This document shows, piece by piece, positions 55,981-64,000 of a DNA stretch of 64,000 nt (position 1 is the first letter of the stretch; each line of letters begins with the position of its first letter). The stretch comes from JAZDFC01 sp043808235. GTDB lineage: Bacteria; Bacteroidota; Ignavibacteria; Ignavibacteriales; Melioribacteraceae. The position numbers and the translations under genes are program-made. The DNA lies in the NCBI GenBank assembly GCA_043808235.1, contig JAZDFC010000021.1, positions 3,089-67,088 on the forward strand. Reading direction: 5' to 3'. The notes under the pieces are model-generated. The model had not been told where the DNA came from, made no database searches, and was given only the letters and a program-made list of their open reading frames with translations.

Positions 55981-57108
55981 TTATTCGGTAATTGTTTTTA
56001 TCACACCATAAAACACAGGCTTTGGCTGTAAATTTCTATCGAACAATAATGGATAATCTGTTCTTCCTCGTACAGGAAAATTATTTTTCCATGAACCGCC
56101 GTCGTGCACACCCCAGAAAGTAATTCGGCTAACACTATCTTTATATTTATTTATAGTTCTGAACAGTTCCGAATACCTCTCCGATAGTTTCACTTGCATT
56201 GAATCCGGCAAACTATCAGGGTATGGATTAAGTTTCTTTTGTAATTCAAAATTCTGACTTATCTCTGCACCGGTATAGTTCCATGGATTTGGAAGGATTG
56301 AAATATCGAGTTCGGTTATCACAATCTTGAGTCCGGTTTCGGAATATTTTTTTAACGCTTCATCCAGCTCATTTAATGTTGGATAATCCATACCCCAGTG
56401 CCCCTGCATCCCGATTCCGTGAATTTTTATTCCTTTCGATTGGAGGTTCTTTACAAGATTTACAACCGCATTAACCTTACCAATATGCCATTCGTTATAA
56501 TCGTTGTAATAAAGTTCCGCATCCGGGTCGGCTTCGTGTGCATACTCAAAAGCTTTTTCAATATAATCTTCGCCAATTATTTGGAACCATTTACTTTTCC
56601 GTAATGCGCCGTCATCTTCAAACGCTTCGTTAACAACATCCCAGCCATTTATTCTCCCTTTGTATCTTCCAGCAACAGAATAGATATGGTCTCTCATTCT
56701 CTGAAGAAGTACTTCTCTCGTTGCGGGATTTCCAGCTTCATCTTCAAAAACCCATCTGGGAGTTTGAGCGTGCCATACCAAAGTATGACCTATAATAAAC
56801 ATATTGTTTCTTTGACCGAATGCAACAAAACTATCTGCCGGTTCAAAATTGTATTGATCAACCTTGGGATGCACCGGTTCCCACTTAAGAAGATTTTCAG
56901 GAGTGATGCTATTGAATTGTTTTTTCACTAATTCCATTGACAGTGAATCGCGACTAAAAACATGATTATGATTAAGCGCCGTACCGATATAATAATAATC
57001 TTTGAATACATCTTTAAGAAAGGGCTGAGCTAAAAGACTGCTGCCAAACATTGTTTGAGAAAAAACAACTGCCAAAAATAATTTTAGTATTTCATTCCAT
57101 CGTTTCAT
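55981..57108 (-). CDS. GH10 endo-beta-1,4-xylanase
   Basis: The 375-residue product (ATG at 57108 with GGGAG upstream) has a signal peptide (cleavage after SSLLAQ) and a complete GH10 barrel: ITPENLLKWEPVHP, GHTLVWHAQTP, acid/base Glu161 in WDVVNEAFED, LYYNDYNE, GIGMQGHWG, nucleophile Glu266 in VITELDIS and WGVHDGGSWK. It cuts the xylan backbone, working upstream of the GH67, GH43 and GH3 enzymes of Region 2. There is no carbohydrate-binding module or T9SS tail, so a periplasmic site or surface anchoring by another route is likely. Confidence 0.95.
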   Translation of the reverse strand: MKRWNEILKLFLAVVFSQTMFGSSLLAQPFLKDVFKDYYYIGTALNHNHVFSRDSLSMELVKKQFNSITPENLLKWEPVHPKVDQYNFEPADSFVAFGQRNNMFIIGHTLVWHAQTPRWVFEDEAGNPATREVLLQRMRDHIYSVAGRYKGRINGWDVVNEAFEDDGALRKSKWFQIIGEDYIEKAFEYAHEADPDAELYYNDYNEWHIGKVNAVVNLVKNLQSKGIKIHGIGMQGHWGMDYPTLNELDEALKKYSETGLKIVITELDISILPNPWNYTGAEISQNFELQKKLNPYPDSLPDSMQVKLSERYSELFRTINKYKDSVSRITFWGVHDGGSWKNNFPVRGRTDYPLLFDRNLQPKPVFYGVIKTITE

Positions 57109-57174
57109 TTTAAGCTCCCAATATGATTTTTGTTTATTTGATTCTATTGTATTTGCCTGCATGCATAAAAGCAA

Positions 57175-59649
57175 CTATTTTTCATTCAGTAAATCATTCG
57201 CTGCATGAACAAGATAAATGTAACTTGCACCAAGTCCGATTACGTATTCATTCTCTCCCCAAAAGAATGGCCAGTCATCTTTGTTCTCGGGGAAATCCGG
57301 ATTGAGAATAAGTACGCCGGGTACAACTCCTCCGGCAATAAACGAGAAGTCGGCGCGGTTGTTTCCATAAGCAATTTTTTTCGATTGAGTACCAACGTTC
57401 GACACAAAGGAAATATTCGAACCCGGATGACAACCGAAAATATAATTCAGTCCGCTGAATACAAATTCTTTATCTATAATCTCCGGGAATGCTTTATGAA
57501 GAAAATAATTATTTGTCGCAAGCGAAACAACTAATGCAGAACCCGCCCATTTATCTTCTGTAATTACAACTCCGAATGGATTTTTATCTATTCGTGTTTC
57601 GATGTATGACTTGTAATCGATAGCCATCTTTTTAAGTTTTTCGGAAAATGATCCGGGCATATATGGCATTATCCTAACTAAAAGCGCAGTGAAAAAGCCA
57701 AATCTGTCTTCAACTTTCGGAAGCAATTCATTAATTCGTTTCGAGTACTTTTCATCTTTCGTTGTAACAAAAAGTTCAACCGCTGCTTTCATTTCTTCGG
57801 TTAATAATTGACCACCGGTTGTGTTGCCGAAACGAAACAAATCAGGTTCATGCGTGTGCTCCTCATCCCAGACTTTAATCGCAACGGCAAGGCATTCGCT
57901 TGCAAGCGAATCATTAAATCCCCGCAAAGCCCGGCTTGCCGCGGTTAACGCAGCAATGGAACCGTAATTTAGCGGAGTCGTTTTTGTTGTGAATGCCCAG
58001 CGGTCGTCGAATGTTCCTGATGTTAAACCGTCGTTTTCTCCTTCTTTTAATTTGGAATTGAAAATAAGATTATCCGTAATAGTAACTGCATCTCCGAGAT
58101 GAGTATACTGCGAAAGACTCGAAGGAATAATTCCGGGGATTGCATGACCGACAGATTTAAATTGAGCCATAAGTTGAAGCGTACCGTGTTCCATTTGTTG
58201 AAGTATGTCCGGCTTGCCGTCCGGGATGTGAATATCGACATATCTTTTCTGCTGGTCGATAGTTGTTTCATCCCGCATCGGTTTGAACGTTTCCCATGTT
58301 TGAACCAGCGTCTGAACCACAGCATAATTTGTTTGCGTTCTTATGTCATGGTCGCCCGCATCAAACCATCCACCGACATTCAAACCCGGAATATGTTCGC
58401 CGGGCTGATACGGAGAATCCGTCGTAAAACCCTGCGCATATAAATCAAAGTGAACGTGATTAACCGGGGCTTGCAAAGCGTCATCAAGGTGAGAAGCGCC
58501 GTGCCATACGCGGTAAGCTTCATTCACAAACATGTGGTCCATTTGCACCGGGAAAAAAATATCGTTGGTTGAATGCCATGCAGCATCGTATACTTTTTCA
58601 TCAATACGGAACGGCGATGTTTTTACAGAGTTGTATTCAATAACATATAATCCCTCTTCTTTAACCGATGTAAAATCGAAAGTGGAATAATTGTACCGAA
58701 GGTAGCTTCCCCAACTTTTCAAATTACTGTTCAGCACTTCATTGAAATTTCCGTCATCGGTCACTTTTAACAATTTGGCGTTTTGAAGAGGAGTATCGTT
58801 TTTGTCAAATTCAATTACCGCTACTTTTTTTTGCGAAGGATGATAACCGACTTGCGAATAAGTTACAACCGGCTTACGAATCCATCCGGGAATTATATTT
58901 GCAGTTATAAACCATTCAATGACCTTTCCGGTTTTGTTAGTAGGAATAAGGGTACGAAGCACATACCATCCGTTCTGCGCCTGGTTACGCCCATCATATA
59001 ACGATAAACTTCCTAAAAGTGATTGCACTGTAATTCTTTTTTCGGAATCTTCCGGTGCAAACACAATTGTTTTTCCTTCGGCGATCGGTAGCGGTTCAAT
59101 CGTCCCCCATTTTGTTTTTTCCATCGGACCGGTCGGGTATAATGGAAACACTCCGCTTTTGTTATCCAACATAAATGTTTTTTCAAAATATGCCGCCGGG
59201 AGAAATTCGAGATTAAATCCGGCAAGTCCTTCGAGTTCCGTCGGAAGCGGTTTACTCAAATTAACACTCAACAGCAGTCCGTTTTCATGTGCTTCCGCTT
59301 TTATAATATATTCGAAATCAAAACCGGAATATGATAACGTTACCTGTATCGAATTATTTTTTTCATCAACCTTGCGCTCTGTAAGAGTGGGACACGGATC
59401 CCACTGCGCCGGAGTTGGACTCAATCGAACATCACCATTGGTAACGGTGCGCACCCCGTGATGAATAAACTCAACTCCGCTGATTTTTGCATCTCCGAAT
59501 GTTTTGTCATAAAAATTATCGAAGACAAGGGCATTGAATCCTTGTATTTCAAAGTAACCGCGGTTGTTGATTTTTAGCAGGCTGCTCTTTTGAGCGAACA
59601 AAAAACTTGCTAGTTGTATAATCACAATAAAACTAAAAATCGATTTCAA
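57175..59649 (-). CDS. GH9 family glycosidase with N-terminal sandwich domains (TTG start)
   Basis: The 824-residue protein has a signal peptide (cleavage after SFLFA), an unassigned N-terminal domain (about 25-255), a CelD_N-like Ig domain (about 258-350: SQVGYHPSQKKVAVI) and a GH9 (alpha/alpha)6 barrel. Catalytic Asp residues are in GWFDAGDHDIRT and the acid Glu in FWGENEYVIGLGASYIYL. The start must be TTG (GGAG six bases upstream); I see no ATG before the signal peptide. It probably acts on beta-glucan or xyloglucan backbone, but GH9 exo-acting and glucosaminidase-type enzymes exist. It is 66 bp from the GH10 gene. Confidence 0.85.
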   Translation of the reverse strand: MKSIFSFIVIIQLASFLFAQKSSLLKINNRGYFEIQGFNALVFDNFYDKTFGDAKISGVEFIHHGVRTVTNGDVRLSPTPAQWDPCPTLTERKVDEKNNSIQVTLSYSGFDFEYIIKAEAHENGLLLSVNLSKPLPTELEGLAGFNLEFLPAAYFEKTFMLDNKSGVFPLYPTGPMEKTKWGTIEPLPIAEGKTIVFAPEDSEKRITVQSLLGSLSLYDGRNQAQNGWYVLRTLIPTNKTGKVIEWFITANIIPGWIRKPVVTYSQVGYHPSQKKVAVIEFDKNDTPLQNAKLLKVTDDGNFNEVLNSNLKSWGSYLRYNYSTFDFTSVKEEGLYVIEYNSVKTSPFRIDEKVYDAAWHSTNDIFFPVQMDHMFVNEAYRVWHGASHLDDALQAPVNHVHFDLYAQGFTTDSPYQPGEHIPGLNVGGWFDAGDHDIRTQTNYAVVQTLVQTWETFKPMRDETTIDQQKRYVDIHIPDGKPDILQQMEHGTLQLMAQFKSVGHAIPGIIPSSLSQYTHLGDAVTITDNLIFNSKLKEGENDGLTSGTFDDRWAFTTKTTPLNYGSIAALTAASRALRGFNDSLASECLAVAIKVWDEEHTHEPDLFRFGNTTGGQLLTEEMKAAVELFVTTKDEKYSKRINELLPKVEDRFGFFTALLVRIMPYMPGSFSEKLKKMAIDYKSYIETRIDKNPFGVVITEDKWAGSALVVSLATNNYFLHKAFPEIIDKEFVFSGLNYIFGCHPGSNISFVSNVGTQSKKIAYGNNRADFSFIAGGVVPGVLILNPDFPENKDDWPFFWGENEYVIGLGASYIYLVHAANDLLNEK

Positions 59650-59687
59650 ATTATTCTCCGATATTTTTTAATATAATTTTTGAATTA

Positions 59688-60926
59688 CTATTTCGGCAGA
59701 TGTAAAATCTCCATTCCCGCCAGCAATATCGCACCAAGTCCGTGAATATCGTTCAACGGTGTCGGACGTTTGTAATAATGAATCAAGTTATCACTTGTGC
59801 CTGTTCCCGCGCAGATGCCTTCAACTTTTCCATCCGGAAGAATTTTCGTCATCACTCCTTCCCAGCCTTGAATTGCAATGGATGCGTAACGTGGCTCAAT
59901 ATATCCTTTGTTCACCGCACGGGCAATCGCGTAAGTAAACATCGCCGAGCACGATGTTTCCAAAAACGAATCGGTTTTATCGAGAAGTTGATGCCATAAT
60001 CCACTTTCACTTTGATAACGGGATATTCCTAAAACATGCCTTTGCAGCAATTCAATTAATTTTTTCCTCTGCGGATGCTTCGCAGGCAGTCTATCGAGCA
60101 AATCAACTTGCGCAACCAACGCCCAGCCGTTTGCTCTTCCCCAATAGGCAACTCCTTGTCTATCCACATCGGAATAATAGCAGTGATACATTAATCCGGA
60201 GTTTTGATTAAAAAGATATTTATGAAAATTGACTACCTGCTTTGCGGCATCGTCGAGATATTTCACATCGCCGGTCATCTCACCCATTCGGGAAAGAAAA
60301 GAAATTCCCATGTAAAGATCATCAGCCCACAACGTCCACTTGCTTGGAAATGCGCGAACAAGTGTTCCGTCTTCAAGCCGCGCTTGTACATTCAAAACAT
60401 GATTGGCTGCTTTGTTCAAGTAATCCATGTACCGTGTTTGTTTATCATCGGGAAAATTTTGAGCCAGGCTGCCGCCCATTGCGCCGCAGTCGTCAAGTTC
60501 CTCCATCATAAAAAATTGTCCGAAAGGATATTCCCAGCGGCTTTCGTTTTTATGTTGCGCTTCGAAGTATTTGTAATTATCAAAACAGAACTCGATATTT
60601 CTTTTCGCGAACTCTTTATATGTCGGATCGGAAAAATCTTTGGATAGTTCAATCATTGCGATGTTCAACACTCCGTTCCAGTATCGCCAATCGTTGTACG
60701 GACTTTCGATTTGCAGAACAGCATCTTTCGGCACTTCACTCGGTGAAGAATACTTGGTTCCGGTTTTTTGATCTATAAACTGGAATGTTGATTCATCTAA
60801 AATTGAGTTTGCTACGAGAAGAAGTTTTGTCTTTGTTGCGGTTTGGTTTTGTGCAAGTACCATACCACAAAAGACAAAAACTGATACGAATAATATAAAC
60901 AAAATTTTTATTCCGAATCGTTTCAT
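59688..60926 (-). CDS. GH105 family hydrolase (unsaturated uronyl hydrolase type)
   Basis: This 412-residue exported protein (signal ending at MVLAQ) has the (alpha/alpha)6 barrel of GH105/GH88 and the catalytic-Asp segment TLWADDLYMG (the Asp of YteR). Other typical parts are YWGRANGWALVAQVDLLD, LWHQLLDKTDSFLETSCSAMFTYA and GICAGTGTSDN. Known GH105 enzymes remove 4,5-unsaturated galacturonyl or glucuronyl residues produced by lyases; no lyase is seen in this window. It is 13 bp downstream of the URO-D-family gene, so they share a transcript. Confidence 0.87.
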   Translation of the reverse strand: MKRFGIKILFILFVSVFVFCGMVLAQNQTATKTKLLLVANSILDESTFQFIDQKTGTKYSSPSEVPKDAVLQIESPYNDWRYWNGVLNIAMIELSKDFSDPTYKEFAKRNIEFCFDNYKYFEAQHKNESRWEYPFGQFFMMEELDDCGAMGGSLAQNFPDDKQTRYMDYLNKAANHVLNVQARLEDGTLVRAFPSKWTLWADDLYMGISFLSRMGEMTGDVKYLDDAAKQVVNFHKYLFNQNSGLMYHCYYSDVDRQGVAYWGRANGWALVAQVDLLDRLPAKHPQRKKLIELLQRHVLGISRYQSESGLWHQLLDKTDSFLETSCSAMFTYAIARAVNKGYIEPRYASIAIQGWEGVMTKILPDGKVEGICAGTGTSDNLIHYYKRPTPLNDIHGLGAILLAGMEILHLPK

Positions 60927-60939
60927 CTTCTCTCCACAA

Positions 60940-61968
60940 TTAATTGTTCTTTATCGCGTTGATAAATGCAGTGAGGTTTTCGGTTGTAACTCCCGGGGGC
61001 ATTCCGCCGCCGCAGGACATAATCACTCTCGATCTGTTTTCAAGTGAATTAATCAATTCTGCTGTTTTCTGCGAAACTTCTTCAGGTGTTCCCGCTGCAA
61101 GCACATCTCGCGGGGGAAGATTACCGAGCATCGTTACTTTGTTTTCAGTTAGTTGTTTCAATTCATTCAATGTCACGTCGAATCCCATGTTGAATAGATT
61201 CACTCCCAGCTCGGGCAGTAACGGCGCGGATACGCGGCACGGCGCATCATTATGTAGAAATTTAACCGACGAATTCAGTTCGTACAATTCTTTAAAATAT
61301 GGTAAACCGAATTGTCTAAATTCTTCTTCACCCATAAATCCGATTATATCGTCAAGCATCAACATTCCGTCAATTGAAGGGAATGTTTCCATTTGCAGTT
61401 CGTGCCAGTTTTTCAAATACGAGGTAATCTTTTTGACCAATAACTCTGCCTTCTCCGGCATCATCATCATTGTTGTTAAAAATTCAGTCGTGCCCATTAA
61501 ATAACTTGCAATGTTCAACGGACCGCGTGAAACAGAGAAGCGAATTTTGTGTCCCGCCGCTTCAATTTTTGGCTGAGCAATTTTTAATCGATTCAACATA
61601 AACGGAAGCAGTCCGTCTGTCTTCGGATTTGGTTCCGGCAACGAATCGATATCATCCGCGGATTGAATAATTTTGTGTGCATGCGGAAATTCATCCGGTG
61701 GGAAAACACAGCGCGCACCAAATGCCGACGGTTCCGTGCACATCCCGAACTCCGACCAAAATCCCGGAAGAAACATTACGTCCGGGAAATCGTTGATTGC
61801 TTTCAAATTTGCATCGAGCCAAAGTTGGTCGTTCGAAAAATAATCTAATATTTTTATTCCGTACCAATTCGGCAGCCACGGGCAATCAATTATAAATCCA
61901 ACCGGAAGAGGAGTAATTACTTCGCCCTTTATGACTTTTAGTAGAACATCCCATTGTTGATCTGTCAT
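60940..61968 (-). CDS. URO-D family methyltransferase (MtaA/CmuA-like)
   Basis: The 342-residue cytosolic protein belongs to the uroporphyrinogen-decarboxylase superfamily but to the methylcobamide:CoM-methyltransferase-like branch, not HemE. Zinc-binding-type residues are His239, Asp241 and Cys244 in FLHNDAPC and Cys319 in MSCGGGMPPG. These proteins move methyl groups between corrinoid proteins and a substrate. Its neighbours, a MetH-activation protein and a homocysteine methyltransferase upstream and GH105 downstream, support methyl transfer linked to sugar use. Excellent AGAGGAG ribosome-binding site. The methyl donor is unknown. Confidence 0.82.
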   Translation of the reverse strand: MTDQQWDVLLKVIKGEVITPLPVGFIIDCPWLPNWYGIKILDYFSNDQLWLDANLKAINDFPDVMFLPGFWSEFGMCTEPSAFGARCVFPPDEFPHAHKIIQSADDIDSLPEPNPKTDGLLPFMLNRLKIAQPKIEAAGHKIRFSVSRGPLNIASYLMGTTEFLTTMMMMPEKAELLVKKITSYLKNWHELQMETFPSIDGMLMLDDIIGFMGEEEFRQFGLPYFKELYELNSSVKFLHNDAPCRVSAPLLPELGVNLFNMGFDVTLNELKQLTENKVTMLGNLPPRDVLAAGTPEEVSQKTAELINSLENRSRVIMSCGGGMPPGVTTENLTAFINAIKNN

Positions 61969-62003
61969 TTGTTCTCCTCTGTTTCTATTTTAAAATTTTA
62001 ATG

Positions 62004-62067
62004 GGACACAGATTGTTATGATCGTTATGCTTTCTTAAGATCATAATCATCATAAAAATCCGCGTTC
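62004..62067. repeat. Imperfect inverted repeat overlapping a gene end
   Basis: The left arm (62004-62029, starting GGACACAGATTGTTATGATC) and right arm (62039-62067, ending ATCATCATAAAAATCCGCGT before TC) are imperfect reverse complements. The right arm holds the stop and last codons (ERGFL) of the MetH-activation gene. It is probably a dispersed repeat or an mRNA end hairpin. Confidence 0.6.
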
Positions 62068-62790
62068 TATTTTTTTTTGTTTGAATCTGTAAGTACAATC
62101 TTTCACACCGCATCTGTCACAGAGATATTCGGCGTATTTTACTTTTTTCCCGATTCCTATAATTCCACTTACCGATTTAATTGGAATCATCAAGGCGGAA
62201 TCAGTCAAATTTACGCCGCAAAATTTTTCCGGCAGAAGCGAAAACAACAAATGCTGTTCTTCAACATGCCAGTTGCAGTAACCGGGACTATATCTGTTCG
62301 TGATATTTAAATTCTCTTCAATCATTTTACCACCGATAAAATCGTGCAATAAGTTAACAACACTCTCCGTTGCAACCGAAGCGACTGTGTCGATAAAATA
62401 TGCCATAGTCGGATCACCTTTCAACATTTCTTCTTTCGACCAATTCTCCATTGCGTTACCGATTGTACAAACAAACACTGCCGCAGATTCGGATTTCTTT
62501 AATTGACTTGTTACAATTTTATCCATCTTGAAAAATTTTTCGTCGAGTAAAAGTCCATCGTTTCTTTCCGGTGATTTTTTTACATCAACAATTCGATAAC
62601 CGGTTTTAATTTCGGAAAGAGAGGGAAACCGATTTAAAATTTCATCAATCATTTCGGAAAAGTGCGAATGTATATCTCCATTTTTATAACCGAACGTAAA
62701 TTTGATTTCGTTTCTATCAATCGTTATGTCGTCGAAGTTGAGAATTACTTCATATATGTTATTCGATATTTCTGTTTGAATCAAATTCAT
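62050..62790 (-). CDS. MetH-type cobalamin-dependent enzyme activation domain protein
   Basis: The 246-residue protein is a stand-alone version of the methionine synthase reactivation domain. The marks are RYSPGYCNWHVEEQHLLFSLLP (the SAM-binding R-x-x-P-G-Y), SALMIPIKSVSGIIGIG and a C-terminal Cys cluster (CDRCGVKDCTYRF). In full-length MetH this domain reductively methylates cob(II)alamin; separate copies occur in methylotrophic and modular MetH systems. The ATG at 62790 has AAAGG upstream; an in-frame ATG at 62805 is the alternative. The Cys cluster could bind a metal or iron-sulfur group (inference). Confidence 0.85.
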   Translation of the reverse strand: MNLIQTEISNNIYEVILNFDDITIDRNEIKFTFGYKNGDIHSHFSEMIDEILNRFPSLSEIKTGYRIVDVKKSPERNDGLLLDEKFFKMDKIVTSQLKKSESAAVFVCTIGNAMENWSKEEMLKGDPTMAYFIDTVASVATESVVNLLHDFIGGKMIEENLNITNRYSPGYCNWHVEEQHLLFSLLPEKFCGVNLTDSALMIPIKSVSGIIGIGKKVKYAEYLCDRCGVKDCTYRFKQKKIERGFL

Positions 62791-62841
62791 TATCGCCTTT
62801 GTCATTTTAATCGGAGGTCGTCATTAAAATCATTTATGAAA

Positions 62842-62931
62842 CTTTGTGTCTTAGAGTCTTTGTGGCGAACAAAGTTAATTCAATTATTTATAAAGATTTA
62901 ATTTTTGCCACTAAGTCACAAGGGCACAAAG
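62842..62931. repeat. Inverted repeat, 'CTTTGTG...CACAAAG' type
   Basis: Arms at 62842-62866 (CTTTGTGTCTTAG...) and 62907-62931 (...AGGGCACAAAG) match imperfectly as reverse complements, around an AT-rich centre. It fills most of the gap between the homocysteine methyltransferase and MetH-activation genes. Such 'ctttgtg...cacaaag' elements look like MITE-type repeats. Confidence 0.6.
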
Positions 62932-62953
62932 AAAACAACATTGGAAACAACCT

Positions 62954-63835
62954 CTACAATTTTATTGCATTCACAAGCGCGCGGATGTGTTCCGGCGTTG
63001 TACCGCAGCATCCGCCTATAATGTTAGTGCCGCTTTGAATTAATTCATTTACTCTACCTGCCATCATCTCAGGCGTTTCGGGATACATTGTTTGCCCATT
63101 CTGAAAAATCGGCAGTCCTGCATTTGCATGAACAAGTATCGGTGTTACAGAATCAATAGCACGGATTTCTTTTACTATTTCAATCATGTTTTCAAATCCA
63201 TTACCGCAATTTGTACCTATTACATCCGCACCAGCATCTTTAACAGCGACAACCATTTCGGCAGGCGATACACCCATCATAGTTTTAAAATCACCGGAGA
63301 AGGTTTTATCGAACGTGAAAGTGCAAACCACTTCGAGACCGGTTGCATCTTTAGCCGCACGAACCGCAACAGCTCCTTCGTGAACGTCCGTCATCGTTTC
63401 AACACAAATTGCATCAACACCGCCGTTCTTCAGAGCATGCGCCTGAAGAAAAAACCCGTCGTATAATTCTTGCTCGCTTGTTTCTCCCATCATCAACATT
63501 GCGCCGGAAGGACCAATGGAACCAAGCACAAAATGATTATTCCCTGCGGCTTCGCGTGAGATTTTTGCGGCTGCTTCGTTCAGTTCAAATGCGCGATCAG
63601 TCAGACCAAAATGTGCAAGTCTTTGCGGACTTCCGCCGAAACTGTTTGTTAAAATCATATCCGCTCCGGCATCGATATAACTTTTTGCGATTGCGAATAC
63701 GTCATCGCGGTGAGTTACATTCCATAATTCGGGACACTCGCCTTGCTGTAATCCGCGTTGAAATAAAAATGTTCCCCACGCGCCGTCGGATACGAGAACT
63801 TTTCCTTTTTTGATTTCTTCGAGTAGTGATTTCAT
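62954..63835 (-). CDS. Homocysteine S-methyltransferase family protein
   Basis: The 293-residue barrel protein has the three zinc cysteines of the MetH N-terminal/BHMT family: Cys210 in GTNCGNG and Cys276-Cys277 in GGCCGTTPEH. Other family parts are LVSDGAWGTFL and ILTNSFGG. It is the length of the MetH Hcy-binding module alone and would transfer a methyl group to homocysteine from a separate corrinoid protein not found in this window. AGGAAATAAT precedes the ATG. It belongs to the same strand and probable transcription run as the MetH-activation and URO-D-family genes. Confidence 0.87.
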   Translation of the reverse strand: MKSLLEEIKKGKVLVSDGAWGTFLFQRGLQQGECPELWNVTHRDDVFAIAKSYIDAGADMILTNSFGGSPQRLAHFGLTDRAFELNEAAAKISREAAGNNHFVLGSIGPSGAMLMMGETSEQELYDGFFLQAHALKNGGVDAICVETMTDVHEGAVAVRAAKDATGLEVVCTFTFDKTFSGDFKTMMGVSPAEMVVAVKDAGADVIGTNCGNGFENMIEIVKEIRAIDSVTPILVHANAGLPIFQNGQTMYPETPEMMAGRVNELIQSGTNIIGGCCGTTPEHIRALVNAIKL

Positions 63836-63921
63836 ATTATTTCCTTAAATAGTTATAAGCAAGGCCTTATCCTATAATCTAATTTTGTTTTCTTTTCAAG
63901 TAGCCAATTTTGATCTTTCGG

Positions 63922-63999
63922 TTATAAGCACTCACTCAAGTTAAAATATTCTATTATCCAATTTTGAATATCAGTTATAACATCCTCTAAATATTTCTT
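63922..63999 (-). CDS. Possible C-terminal end of an upstream gene
   Basis: An open frame enters from the right edge and ends at a TAA (63922-63924) after 25 codons, with a coding-like composition (YLEDVITDIQNWIIEYFNL). It is too short to exclude chance. If real, it would be the gene preceding the homocysteine methyltransferase gene. Confidence 0.25.
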   Translation of the reverse strand, partial: KKYLEDVITDIQNWIIEYFNLSECL

Positions 64000-64000
64000 A

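Noticed and set aside
55846..56031. Plus-strand ORF of 61 codons before the xylanase gene end
   Set aside because: Half of it lies antisense in GH10; the rest is AT-rich spacer without coding signs.

Overview
Organism. The window looks like a chromosome segment of an Ignavibacteria-type member of the Bacteroidota/Chlorobi assemblage (Ignavibacterium/Melioribacter-like). The basis is a moderately AT-rich genome, signal peptides that mostly end in Ala-Gln, and four proteins carrying the C-terminal Type IX secretion sorting domain (core NYPNPFNP, then a VYD-LG block, then SGIYFY or SGVYFY, then a basic tail). No tRNA, rRNA or CRISPR was seen. The taxonomic placement is inference from these habits.

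Region 1 (1-13,945). The 5' end of an S41-type peptidase is followed by two convergent, same-length regulators, each with a membrane domain of about seven helices and a LuxR-type HTH. Next comes a plus-strand run of exported proteins: an SMP-30/NHL-type propeller, a metallo-beta-lactamase-fold protein with a substituted zinc ligand, two retropepsin-like proteases with C-terminal PDZ domains, an ankyrin/PD40 fusion between them, and an NHL propeller with a T9SS tail. An NTF2-like protein, an Asp/Glu racemase-family protein and a pentapeptide-repeat protein close the region at a strong bidirectional terminator.

Region 2 (14,000-46,262, minus strand). This is a hemicellulose and L-arabinose utilisation locus. 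Exported or periplasmic enzymes cover glucuronoarabinoxylan and xyloglucan side chains: three GH43, GH51, GH127, GH2, GH29, GH31, GH67, GH3 and a double CE1 esterase. A LamG protein with a T9SS tail accompanies them. The intracellular arabinose route is a FucI-family isomerase (probably serving as arabinose isomerase), AraB and AraD. A XylR-like regulator and a sodium/solute symporter complete it. No SusC/SusD pair is present.

Region 3 (46,784-49,994, plus strand). Divergent from the symporter is a hexuronate operon: SDR-type fructuronate reductase, mannonate dehydratase and KDG kinase. It can take glucuronate released by the GH67 enzyme. The 521-bp divergent intergenic region holds a LacI-type palindrome and a second dyad. 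UxaC and Eda are not in the window.

Region 4 (50,058-64,000, minus strand). A toxin-antitoxin pair, a T9SS-tailed UlaG-like metallohydrolase, a cupin and a large propeller sensor kinase are followed by GH10 xylanase, GH9 and GH105. Upstream of these are three genes of a corrinoid methyl-transfer type: a URO-D-family methyltransferase, a MetH-activation-domain protein and a homocysteine S-methyltransferase. The proximity of methyl-transfer genes to alpha-glucuronidase and xylanase genes suggests, as a hypothesis, demethylation of a methylated sugar such as 4-O-methyl-glucuronate.

Repeats. Several palindromic or MITE-like repeats lie between genes. One sits in frame inside a coding sequence (the T9SS domain of the first GH43), and one supplies the last codons of the MetH-activation protein.
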